From the NCBI GenBank assembly GCA_024697865.1, contig JAILSC010000016.1, positions 47,124 through 111,123 of the forward strand: a DNA stretch of 64,000 nt. The letters run 5' to 3'. Shown here piece after piece: positions 47,864 to 56,627 of the stretch. A program made the position numbers and the translations under genes. Position 1 is the stretch's first letter. Each line of letters opens with the position of its first letter. The stretch comes from Candidatus Saccharimonadota bacterium. GTDB taxonomy: Bacteria; Patescibacteriota; Saccharimonadia; Saccharimonadales; Saccharimonadaceae. The notes below the pieces were generated by a model. The model saw only the letters and a program-made list of their open reading frames with translations, searched no databases and was not told where the DNA came from.

Positions 47864-48556
47864 ATGGAATTATTTATTTTGATTATAACGCTAGTAATTC
47901 TAGCGGAAACCAGTTTCTTAACGGTGAAAAAAGTGCAGCCTTTAAGGACAGGGAAACGAAAAATTTATATCGATACCTCCGCTTTAATCGACGGACGAAT
48001 TCTGAATGTAGCACGCTCGGGATTCATCGATGGCGATATCATTGTGCTAAAAAGTGTACTAAGAGAATTACAATTACTAGCTGACGGCAAAGATTCAGAA
48101 AAGCGTACTAAGGCTCGTGCCGGGATGGAGGCTGTAGCCGAACTAGAGCGAGTAGTAAATGTAAATACCGAAATTTATGATGACGGCGAAGGACGAGTAA
48201 AAGTAGATGAACAATTGCTAAAATTTGCCAAAGACAACAAAGGTGCAGTCCTGACTATAGACTATAATTTGATTAAGGTGGCTGAGGCGGAAAAGATTGA
48301 AACTTTGAATATTAACGACCTAGCCTTGGCTGTGCGAACAGAATTCCTGCCTGGTGAAAAGATGGAAATCAAAATTACCGAAAAAGGTTCTAACCGAGGA
48401 CAGGGTGTCGGACACCTAGCCAATGGCACGATGGTGGTAGTGGACCGAGCCTCCAATAAAATCGGCCAAACCCTAACCGTAGAGTTCGTGAGATTTCACG
48501 AAACCTCTGCCGGTAGGATGATTTTTGCTAAGATTGCTCGACCCAAGAAGAAATAA
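47864..48556 (+). CDS. PIN-TRAM domain protein (YacL-like)
   Basis: KIYIDTSALIDGRILNVARSGFIDGDIIVLKSVLRELQLLADGKDSEKRTKARAG...; TRAM GQGVGHLANGTMVVVDRA. Confidence 0.9.
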   Translation: MELFILIITLVILAETSFLTVKKVQPLRTGKRKIYIDTSALIDGRILNVARSGFIDGDIIVLKSVLRELQLLADGKDSEKRTKARAGMEAVAELERVVNVNTEIYDDGEGRVKVDEQLLKFAKDNKGAVLTIDYNLIKVAEAEKIETLNINDLALAVRTEFLPGEKMEIKITEKGSNRGQGVGHLANGTMVVVDRASNKIGQTLTVEFVRFHETSAGRMIFAKIARPKKK

Positions 48557-51259
48557 TTAACTGTTCTTATCAGATTTATTGCAAGACTTATCCGGTGTGA
48601 TTTTGATTTCACTAGTAGAAGTATAACCGGCGGAGTCCGAAACCGTGATGCGGGCGGAAGTCTCGGTTCCGTTTAAGGTATAAATGGTGCCACCACTGAG
48701 CGAGACGCCGCCTTTTTCTACACCGTTGATGTAGAGAGTGGCATCAGCTAAATCGGAGGTTCCGCGGCTAATGTTAGCGTTAAGATTGCAACCGCTAGCC
48801 GACAGGGAAACGCGTGGTGGTTCATAATCACAGGTGTCGTTTTGGTCGCGGTTATAGGGTTCTGGGACACTATAGACGGCGTTGCCGGTCATCGGGTCAA
48901 TGGTCTTAGTGACATCTATCTCGATCTTTTGGTCTTCAGGCGTACAAGCCGCAGCTAGCAAGTGATTATATCGGTTGAAAGTGAGCTTTTCGGTAGTGAC
49001 ACCAGAATTTTTGGAATTATACCAACTTGGCCAAATATCTGTCCTGCCGTTAATAGTCAAGGTCTGAATCCCGGCCGGTCGGACTGGTTGATCACCAGGG
49101 TGCCAGCGGCCATCAGGCTCGTAAACTTCTTTATGGACATGTTCCATATAATAGCCTACCGTGTGACGAACGATATCGTTAGAGTTGGAGCTAAGCCCCG
49201 CGCCATCGTGATGACCGTTCCAGACGAAGGTGGACAAGGCAGTAGAGTAACTCTCAATCAAAGAATCTTTAGTAACGGCGGAGTTAGTAGTAGTGGTAGT
49301 CCCGGTCTTAGTAGCGGTCCAAACCCCTGGAACCACGAAACCTTCATTATTAAACCAACGAGCGCTTGGGTCACTGAGGATGCTAGAGATCATATAGGCG
49401 ACTTGTGGATCTACTACCGGGGTAGCTTCAGGATCGCTCCAGGATTCGATAGTTTCGCCAGAGGAATTCTTCATCTCTAGTACGTAAGATAGATCTTTAT
49501 AGGAGCCGCCGCGAGCAAGAGAGGCGTAGGCATTAGCGTGCTCTACCATGCGAACGTTGCAACCAGAGCCAATAGCGATAGAAAGTCCGTAGCCTTCTTG
49601 GCCGTCGCAATAAGTCTTGTCGCCGAGTTGATGAGCAATTTCGAGAGAATTGTCGATTCCATTGATGTAAAGCGCTTTAACCGCAGCGATGTTGAGCGAG
49701 TGCCCCAACGAGAACCGAATAGTTACGTTGCCGTAGAAGGTACCAGTGGCGTTGGTCAAGGAACAGCCACCGCCCGTATAACCAGCACAATAGAGACTGT
49801 TGATGTTTTCGTCTTTCAATACGCTACCCGGGCCATAGTTGACCCCTTCACGCTGCATAAAGAGCGGGGAATAATCCAGAATCGGCTTGATAGAAGAACC
49901 TGGCTCGATGAGAGAGTCTGTAGTCACATTCATTTCGCCGTAATCAGTGTCGAGGAAATCAATAGAACCGACCATAGCTACAACCTGAGAGGTCTCTACG
50001 TCTACAGAAACCATGGCGATGTTGTCACTATTATTCTTATACATGTGCTGAGCCCCAACCTGGACGGCGTCTTCGGCAATCTTCTGGGCACGAAGATCAA
50101 GCGTGGTCTTAATAGTCCAACCGCCAGCTCGCATAGTGGAAATACCATATTTATCTTCTAATTGCTTCTTAACCTCAAGGACAAAGTGCGGAGCAAGCAT
50201 GTCGGCATATTGACTAGATTCTGGCTTGATTCCGGCTAGAATATCTACAGACTTAGCTTCTTCGGCTTGTTCTTGGGTAATATAGCCCATTTCCGCCATG
50301 ACGTCTAGGGTGTAATGCTGACGCCAGATTAATTGATCGTGGCCATATTCATTGTAAGGGTTAAAGACGCCCGGGTTGTTCGGAATGGAAGCCAACAGAG
50401 CTGATTCAGCCAAAGTAAGATCTTTAGCGTGTTTACCGAAATAAGTTTGAGCCGCAGACTCTACCCCGTTACGCCGACCGCCGTAAGGCGATTGGTTCAA
50501 ATACATGGTGAGAATTTGATCTTTAGAGTACATCTTCTCGAGCTCAACTGCGAGAATTAACTCCTTGACTTTACGAGTGAGACCACCACGGTTTTCGCTC
50601 TGAGCTTCATCGGAGAAATAAACTTGCTTGATTAATTGTTGAGTCAGAGTAGAACCACCTTGAACACCATGACCAGATAAGGTTGAGAAGGCAGCCCGAA
50701 CCATAGCTCCAAAATCTACCCCGGAGTGGTTGTAGAAGTTGCGGTCCTCGATGGCCACGGTAGCTTGATACATATACTCAGGAATATCTTCAGCGTCGAC
50801 AACTAAGCGATAATCGTCGTTACCAGTATCTTTCCAAAGCAATTCACCGTTGCGATCCAAATAAGTATTAACCGTCTCGGAAATAGACATTTCGTCTAGG
50901 CGGATCTCATCTAAATCTTTCTTATAATAAAGAAATAGTCCGCCAAGGAAAATAATAAAAATCAAGATACAGGCAGCACAGAATTTCAGAATAGTCTTTT
51001 GGCCTGGCCAAGAAAACCACCATTTAAACACTCTTTTTGGATGCAAGCGCGCAAAAAAGCGCTTGACTGGTTCTTTTGGCAATTTAGCTAGTTCTTCGGC
51101 CCGACGGCGAGAGCTAGCTTCCTGTTTAGCCCGATAATTATAAGCTAAACTGGAGTAAAGGTTCATGTTCTTTTTCGCAGTTTTAGAGGATTTTTTGCTT
51201 TTATTAGTCTTTGATTTAGACTTGGACGGCAAAATCCTCTCCAATTTCTTTTTAGCCAT
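48557..51259 (-). CDS. Class A penicillin-binding protein (PBP1A-like)
   Basis: VAIEDRNFYNHSGVDFGAMVRA...HGVQGGSTLTQQLIKQVYFSDE; EPGSSIKPILDY; start MAKKKLERI. Confidence 0.92.
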   Translation of the reverse strand: MAKKKLERILPSKSKSKTNKSKKSSKTAKKNMNLYSSLAYNYRAKQEASSRRRAEELAKLPKEPVKRFFARLHPKRVFKWWFSWPGQKTILKFCAACILIFIIFLGGLFLYYKKDLDEIRLDEMSISETVNTYLDRNGELLWKDTGNDDYRLVVDAEDIPEYMYQATVAIEDRNFYNHSGVDFGAMVRAAFSTLSGHGVQGGSTLTQQLIKQVYFSDEAQSENRGGLTRKVKELILAVELEKMYSKDQILTMYLNQSPYGGRRNGVESAAQTYFGKHAKDLTLAESALLASIPNNPGVFNPYNEYGHDQLIWRQHYTLDVMAEMGYITQEQAEEAKSVDILAGIKPESSQYADMLAPHFVLEVKKQLEDKYGISTMRAGGWTIKTTLDLRAQKIAEDAVQVGAQHMYKNNSDNIAMVSVDVETSQVVAMVGSIDFLDTDYGEMNVTTDSLIEPGSSIKPILDYSPLFMQREGVNYGPGSVLKDENINSLYCAGYTGGGCSLTNATGTFYGNVTIRFSLGHSLNIAAVKALYINGIDNSLEIAHQLGDKTYCDGQEGYGLSIAIGSGCNVRMVEHANAYASLARGGSYKDLSYVLEMKNSSGETIESWSDPEATPVVDPQVAYMISSILSDPSARWFNNEGFVVPGVWTATKTGTTTTTNSAVTKDSLIESYSTALSTFVWNGHHDGAGLSSNSNDIVRHTVGYYMEHVHKEVYEPDGRWHPGDQPVRPAGIQTLTINGRTDIWPSWYNSKNSGVTTEKLTFNRYNHLLAAACTPEDQKIEIDVTKTIDPMTGNAVYSVPEPYNRDQNDTCDYEPPRVSLSASGCNLNANISRGTSDLADATLYINGVEKGGVSLSGGTIYTLNGTETSARITVSDSAGYTSTSEIKITPDKSCNKSDKNS

Positions 51260-51318
51260 ATACCCATTATACATGAATTTCTAAAAACATAAAGTTTTTT
51301 ATGTGTTATATTATATAT

Positions 51319-52959
51319 ATGAGAAAGTTTAAGTTCCGGTCGGTAGTGGCATTGGCTCAGGCTAAAATGTCGGTGAAATCGGCAGCAATCGTCTTGGCTT
51401 CGTCGACACTGGTTTCAGCTTTACTTGGGCTATTTCGGGACCGGCTTTTAAACTCCTATTATCTAGGAACTTACCCTACCGGCATTGACGCCTATACGGC
51501 GGCGTTTACAGTCCCAGACTTTATGTTTTTTATTTTAACCTCGGGGGCACTATCGGTTTCATTTATTCCAGTATTTAACGAAAGATTAGCAAAGGGGAAC
51601 AAAAAATCCGCTTGGGAATTATCCTCATCTTTGCTAAATTTGATGGCAATTTTAACTTTAATTGCATCAGTGTTAATTATGATTTTCGCGGATCCTTTGA
51701 TTCGTTATGTGGTTTCGCCAGGCTTAGACGAGTCCGGCATGGTACTAGCAATTAATATGACGCGAGTAATCGCAATTAATCCATTCTTGTTCTCAATCGC
51801 AACTGTACTAACTTCGATTCAGCAGGCGGTAGGACGTTTCATTTTCTACTCGTTAGCGCCAGTGATTTATAACATTGGTATTATTATCGGGATTACCTGT
51901 TTTACGGATGGTATCAACCTCTTCGGCGTAGAAATATTCGGCGGCGGGATTATGGGCGTGGCCGTAGGCGTAATTCTGGGCGCAGTGATGCAGCTAGTGG
52001 TGGCTTTGATTGGCTTATTCGGTCTAGGAATGGATTACAGATTCAAAATTAACTGGAAAAATCAAGGCTTTAGGTCTATTTTGAAGTTATTGCCAGCCAG
52101 ATCCCTAGACCAGGGAATGGACTACGTGAACGGAATTGTTAACACTAACCTATCTTCACGCATGGGAGCGGGAGCGGTGCGGTCGTTCAATCAGGCTTCA
52201 ACCCTACACCAAATGCCAGTGAATTTAATTGGCGTAGCAATTTCTACAGCTTTCTTCCCCAAACTAACCGAAGAGCTAGGGGCTGGCGATAAAAAAGAAT
52301 TTTACCAAACCTTCCGCAAGGCTTTGCGAACGATTATTTGGATTGCGTTGCCGGTGGCCGTGATTGCCTTCTTTACCCGAGGGTACGTTACGAGCTTCAT
52401 CTCCAACATCGGTAACAACGACAGTAACGGCACTATCGCTTCGGTACTCGGCGTATTGTGTATCGCAGTTTTTGCTAGGAGCGTGTTCCATATTGCATCA
52501 CGCGGATTTTATGCCTTTCAAGATACGAAAACGCCGTTTTATGTATCGATCGTGGCTATTGGTTTAACTATTGGGCTCTCGGTCTGGTTCTACTTCTTGA
52601 ATTGGGGCGTAGACGGACTGGGCGCAGCGCAATCAATTGGTGCAGTAATCGAAATCGTGATTTTGCTCTGGATTTTGCAAAAACGAGCCCGAGGAGAACT
52701 ACTGAATAAAGCCTTCTGGCAGGCAACTTTCAGAATGTTCTTCGCCGGATTAATTACGGGATGCGTAGCCTTCTCGATGACCAAATTCGTACCATTAATG
52801 GTGACAGATACATCGCTCGTAATCACAATCCCGAAATTCTTACTAATTGCCGGTGTATCACTAGCGGCTTACTTGACCGCTAGCTATTTCTTGGACTTGA
52901 AAGAGGCTAAGCCAGTATTTAATTATTTTAAGAAGATTTTGTTTAGAAACGCAAAATAA
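51319..52959 (+). CDS. murJ: Lipid II flippase MurJ (MviN)
   Basis: 12+ TM MviN pattern: ASSTLVSALLGLFRDRLL..., PDFMFFILTSGALSVSFIPVFNERLAKG; start MRKFKFRS. Confidence 0.9.
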   Translation: MRKFKFRSVVALAQAKMSVKSAAIVLASSTLVSALLGLFRDRLLNSYYLGTYPTGIDAYTAAFTVPDFMFFILTSGALSVSFIPVFNERLAKGNKKSAWELSSSLLNLMAILTLIASVLIMIFADPLIRYVVSPGLDESGMVLAINMTRVIAINPFLFSIATVLTSIQQAVGRFIFYSLAPVIYNIGIIIGITCFTDGINLFGVEIFGGGIMGVAVGVILGAVMQLVVALIGLFGLGMDYRFKINWKNQGFRSILKLLPARSLDQGMDYVNGIVNTNLSSRMGAGAVRSFNQASTLHQMPVNLIGVAISTAFFPKLTEELGAGDKKEFYQTFRKALRTIIWIALPVAVIAFFTRGYVTSFISNIGNNDSNGTIASVLGVLCIAVFARSVFHIASRGFYAFQDTKTPFYVSIVAIGLTIGLSVWFYFLNWGVDGLGAAQSIGAVIEIVILLWILQKRARGELLNKAFWQATFRMFFAGLITGCVAFSMTKFVPLMVTDTSLVITIPKFLLIAGVSLAAYLTASYFLDLKEAKPVFNYFKKILFRNAK

Positions 52960-52977
52960 TCTGGTATAATATATCTT

Positions 52978-53265
52978 ATGGAAATTAAACGCGAGGATAT
53001 TTTGCATTTGGCTGATTTGTCGAATTTTGCAATCTCTGACGCAGAAGCTAAGTCGCTAGAGAAAGATCTTGGCGGCATTATTAAGTATATTTCGCAATTG
53101 GACGAATTAGACACCGAAAATGTAGAGCCAACCTATCAGGTGTTTGAGATGGAAAATGTCTGGCGAGAAGACGAAATCTTACCCCAAGAAGCCGATCGCG
53201 AAGCTTTACTAGCTTTGACCAAAGAGGAAAAAGATAATCAAATAAAGGTACCGAAAGTATTATGA
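52978..53265 (+). CDS. gatC: Asp/Glu-tRNA amidotransferase subunit C
   Basis: ILHLADLSNFAISDAEAKSLEKDLGGIIKYISQLDELDTENVEPTYQV. Confidence 0.92.
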   Translation: MEIKREDILHLADLSNFAISDAEAKSLEKDLGGIIKYISQLDELDTENVEPTYQVFEMENVWREDEILPQEADREALLALTKEEKDNQIKVPKVL

Positions 53266-54635
53266 AAATAGCCAATAAAAAAGTTACCGCCGAAAGATTA
53301 GTCAAAGACGCCCTAGCTAAAGCTAAGCATTTTGAGGATTATAATATTTTTACCTATTTAAATGAAGAGGGCGCTCTGAAAAAAGCTCGCGAGATTGACG
53401 CCCGTATCGCCAAAGGTGAAGAAGTTGGTCGACTAGCGGGCGTGCCATATGCCTTGAAAGACAATTTCCTTTCACCAGAGGGTGAAACTACTGCAGCGGC
53501 ACACATTTTAGAAGGATTCACTTCACCAATTACAGCCACCGCCGTAAAAAAACTCGAAGATGAAGGCGCAATCATGATTGGACGTGTGAATATGGACGCT
53601 TTTGCCCATGGATCGTCTACAGAAAACTCATATTTTGGCCCAACCTTGAACTCACACGACAAAAAAAGAGTATCCGGTGGTTCATCTGGTGGTTCGGCTG
53701 TGGCGGTCGCTTTGGATATTGTAGAATTTGCTACGGGGACAGATACGGGCGGCTCAATCAGGCAACCAGCTTCGTTTAATGGCGTATATGGCTTAAAACC
53801 AACTTATGGCTGTATTTCGCGCTACGGAGTAGTAGCCATGGCGTCGTCTACTGACTGTATTGGCTTTTTCACTAAGACGCCAGAAGACATGGACTTGCTG
53901 ATGTCTATCGCCTCGGGCAAGGATACAAAAGATCTGACCACGCTTGACGATTATTATAATAACAGCAAAGCGACTAAAGCTCAAAAAGTCGGTATTATTA
54001 AAGATTTTGACAATGACAGCGTGGATAAGGAAATCCGGCGGGCCCTGAAGCACAAATGCGAGCTACTAAAATCCAAGGGTTATGAAATTGTGGAACTGGA
54101 GATGCCGGCCCTGAAGTACGCGTTGGCTGCATATTATATTATTGTCCCGGCGGAAGTAACCTCCAATCTTTCTCGCTACGACGGGGTAAGATATGGCTTT
54201 CGCTCTGATGATTCGGTAAATTTGGACGAGCTTTATTCTCATACTAGAGATGAAGGCTTTATGCCGGAAAATAAGCGCCGAATTATGATTGGTAACTTCG
54301 TCTTGTCTAGTGGTTTCTACGATGCTTATTTCTTGAAAGCAGCCAAAGCTCGAACTTTAATTGTCGAAGAATATGCTAAAGCTTTCTCTAAATGTAATTT
54401 TATTTTGACCCCAGTGGCACCGAATCCAGCCTTTAAACTAGGTGAGAAAGTCAACGATCCGGTAGCGATGTATCTCGAGGACGTGATGAGCGTGCCTTTG
54501 AATTTGGCCGGTGTGCCGGGGTTGACAATTCCGGCCGGAAAAACCGACGCAGGACTACCGATTGGTCTGCAATTAGTCGGCCCACGCCGCAGCGATAAAA
54601 GCCTAATTGAATTCTCTAAGGAGCTAGCAGAATAA
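53262..54635 (+). CDS. gatA: Asp/Glu-tRNA amidotransferase subunit A
   Basis: GVPYALKDNFLSPEGETTAAAHILEGF...; RVSGGSSGGSAVAVA. Confidence 0.97.
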   Translation: MKIANKKVTAERLVKDALAKAKHFEDYNIFTYLNEEGALKKAREIDARIAKGEEVGRLAGVPYALKDNFLSPEGETTAAAHILEGFTSPITATAVKKLEDEGAIMIGRVNMDAFAHGSSTENSYFGPTLNSHDKKRVSGGSSGGSAVAVALDIVEFATGTDTGGSIRQPASFNGVYGLKPTYGCISRYGVVAMASSTDCIGFFTKTPEDMDLLMSIASGKDTKDLTTLDDYYNNSKATKAQKVGIIKDFDNDSVDKEIRRALKHKCELLKSKGYEIVELEMPALKYALAAYYIIVPAEVTSNLSRYDGVRYGFRSDDSVNLDELYSHTRDEGFMPENKRRIMIGNFVLSSGFYDAYFLKAAKARTLIVEEYAKAFSKCNFILTPVAPNPAFKLGEKVNDPVAMYLEDVMSVPLNLAGVPGLTIPAGKTDAGLPIGLQLVGPRRSDKSLIEFSKELAE

Positions 54636-55054
54636 TGGACGGCGGTGTAGTAACTTTTGTCATTGCGATTTTGATTGTAGCGGTTTTTGTCTTTGTGGCA
54701 ATTTTGCTCACTGGTAAACGCAATTATAATTTCAATAGAGAAGCTTATCAGACGAAGTTCTTAGCGATAGAAAATAAATTAACCCAAGCCAGTCCGGCTA
54801 CTTGGACAGTAGTGATTATTGAGGCCGATAAATTACTTGATAAGGCCATGATCGAAATGGGTATCCCGGGCAAAACTATGGGGGATAGATTGAAACGTTC
54901 AGGGGATAAATTTGGAAATCTGAACTCGGTATGGCGAGTACACAAACTACGTAATGCTCTTGCTCACGAGGCCGGATTTGAGATTAGCTATAAGCAAGCC
55001 TTTAACGCCCTAGCTATTTATAAACAAGCGCTAAAAGATTTGGGGGCGATATAA
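54635..55054 (+). CDS. Single-TM hypothetical protein between gatA and gatB
   Basis: 139 aa; start overlaps gatA stop. Confidence 0.6.
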   Translation: MDGGVVTFVIAILIVAVFVFVAILLTGKRNYNFNREAYQTKFLAIENKLTQASPATWTVVIIEADKLLDKAMIEMGIPGKTMGDRLKRSGDKFGNLNSVWRVHKLRNALAHEAGFEISYKQAFNALAIYKQALKDLGAI

Positions 55055-55119
55055 TGAAATTCAAGAACAAAGCTATGCGAGTATATCTAACGGTAAAACG
55101 CGGAAGGAGCAAACTATGA
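55054..55119 (+). CDS. 21-aa basic micro-ORF coupled to gatB
   Basis: MKFKNKAMRVYLTVKRGRSKL; start overlaps previous stop (TAATG) and stop overlaps gatB start (ATGA). Confidence 0.35.
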   Translation: MKFKNKAMRVYLTVKRGRSKL

Positions 55120-56528
55120 AATACGTATCGACAATCGGAATTGAGTGTCACGTACAGCTCAAAACCAAAACTAAGTTATTTTCTGAAGTAGACAACGATG
55201 CTCGGGGCAAAGAGCCAAATTCATGCGTATCGCCAGTGGATTATGCTCTGCCAGGAATGCTGCCACGCCTAAATGGCGAAGCCATCCGGATGGCGATTTT
55301 AGCCGGACGAGCGATGAATTGTGAAATTAATCCTGAGAGTCGTTTTGACCGCAAACATTACTTTTACCCAGATTCACCAAAGGGCTATCAAATCACTCAG
55401 TTTTATCAACCAATTATCGGCGCAGGCTACGTAGAGCTACCTTCCGGCACCAAAGTCCGAATCGAACACGCCCATCTCGAAGGTGACGCCGGCAAGTTGA
55501 CTCATTTCGATAGCTACTCTTTAGTTGATTTGAACCGAGTAGACACTCCACTAATCGAAATCGTGTCCATGCCCGATATTCACTCGGCTAAAGATGCGCA
55601 CGACTATTGCAAAGAACTCTGGCGCCTAATGCGATTCGCGAACGTGACTTACGGAGATTTGTACAACGGCAATATGCGATTTGATGTTAATATCTCCTTA
55701 GCCCCAGAAGACTCCCAAGAACTCGGGACTAGAGCAGAAGTGAAGAATTTGAATTCGTTTAGGTCAGTTGAGCGAGCCGTAGAATACGAAATTAAGCGCC
55801 AAACCAAGCTGTTAGAAGCCGGCAAAAAGGTAGTCCAGGAAACTAGAGGCTGGAGCGACGATACTGGTGAAACTACCGGCCAGCGCTCAAAAGAAGAGGC
55901 TAAAGATTATCGCTACATGCCGGAACCAGATTTGCCACCAGTACGCCTAAGCACTGAATTCATTGAAGCAGAATCAGCTAAACTGCCATTAATGCCAGCT
56001 GATTACCGCCAAAAATTTAAGGACGTAATTGCTGATGAGATTTTAGAAATTTTGCTAGACTATCCAGAATTGGCTAGTAAATTAGGCGAAATCGATCAAA
56101 AATACGTCAAGAACATCGCGAATTTGTTTACCTCGGTGCTTTTGGCAGAGGAAAAATCAGCGGAATATCTAAATACTTTACCTACGGCCAACGATTTGAA
56201 CGAATTGGCAGAGATGAATAGCAAAAAAGAATTATCGTCTACGGCCACCAAAGAAGTATTTCTGAGGCTATTCGATCCGCAGATGAAGGGACACGGTACC
56301 CGGCAAATTGCTAAAGAGCTGGGCGTAATCCAGGAAAACGACCTCGGGGCGCTGGAAAAAATCGTGAACACAGTGCTAGCTAAGCCCGAGACCCAGAAAG
56401 CTCAATCTGATTTCAAGGCTGGCGAAGAAAAAGTAATTGGATTTTTGGTCGGACAAGTGATGAAAGAGTCTCACGGCAAGGCTAACCCATCCGCCGTACA
56501 AGAGATTTTGCGGAAAAAGTTGTCATAA
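55116..56528 (+). CDS. gatB: Asp/Glu-tRNA amidotransferase subunit B
   Basis: IGIECHVQLKTKTKLFS... Confidence 0.97.
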   Translation: MKYVSTIGIECHVQLKTKTKLFSEVDNDARGKEPNSCVSPVDYALPGMLPRLNGEAIRMAILAGRAMNCEINPESRFDRKHYFYPDSPKGYQITQFYQPIIGAGYVELPSGTKVRIEHAHLEGDAGKLTHFDSYSLVDLNRVDTPLIEIVSMPDIHSAKDAHDYCKELWRLMRFANVTYGDLYNGNMRFDVNISLAPEDSQELGTRAEVKNLNSFRSVERAVEYEIKRQTKLLEAGKKVVQETRGWSDDTGETTGQRSKEEAKDYRYMPEPDLPPVRLSTEFIEAESAKLPLMPADYRQKFKDVIADEILEILLDYPELASKLGEIDQKYVKNIANLFTSVLLAEEKSAEYLNTLPTANDLNELAEMNSKKELSSTATKEVFLRLFDPQMKGHGTRQIAKELGVIQENDLGALEKIVNTVLAKPETQKAQSDFKAGEEKVIGFLVGQVMKESHGKANPSAVQEILRKKLS

Positions 56529-56627
56529 TCAGAATTTTTATGATATAATAAGGCACAGAAATCTACTTCTTTTTGAGTGTGGAGCTCGAGTAAGAAAATA
56601 GTATAAATAATAACAATAAAGGAGCAT

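Noticed and set aside
49538-50161. 207-aa plus-strand ORF
   Set aside because: Antisense to PBP1A coding sequence; no initiation signals.
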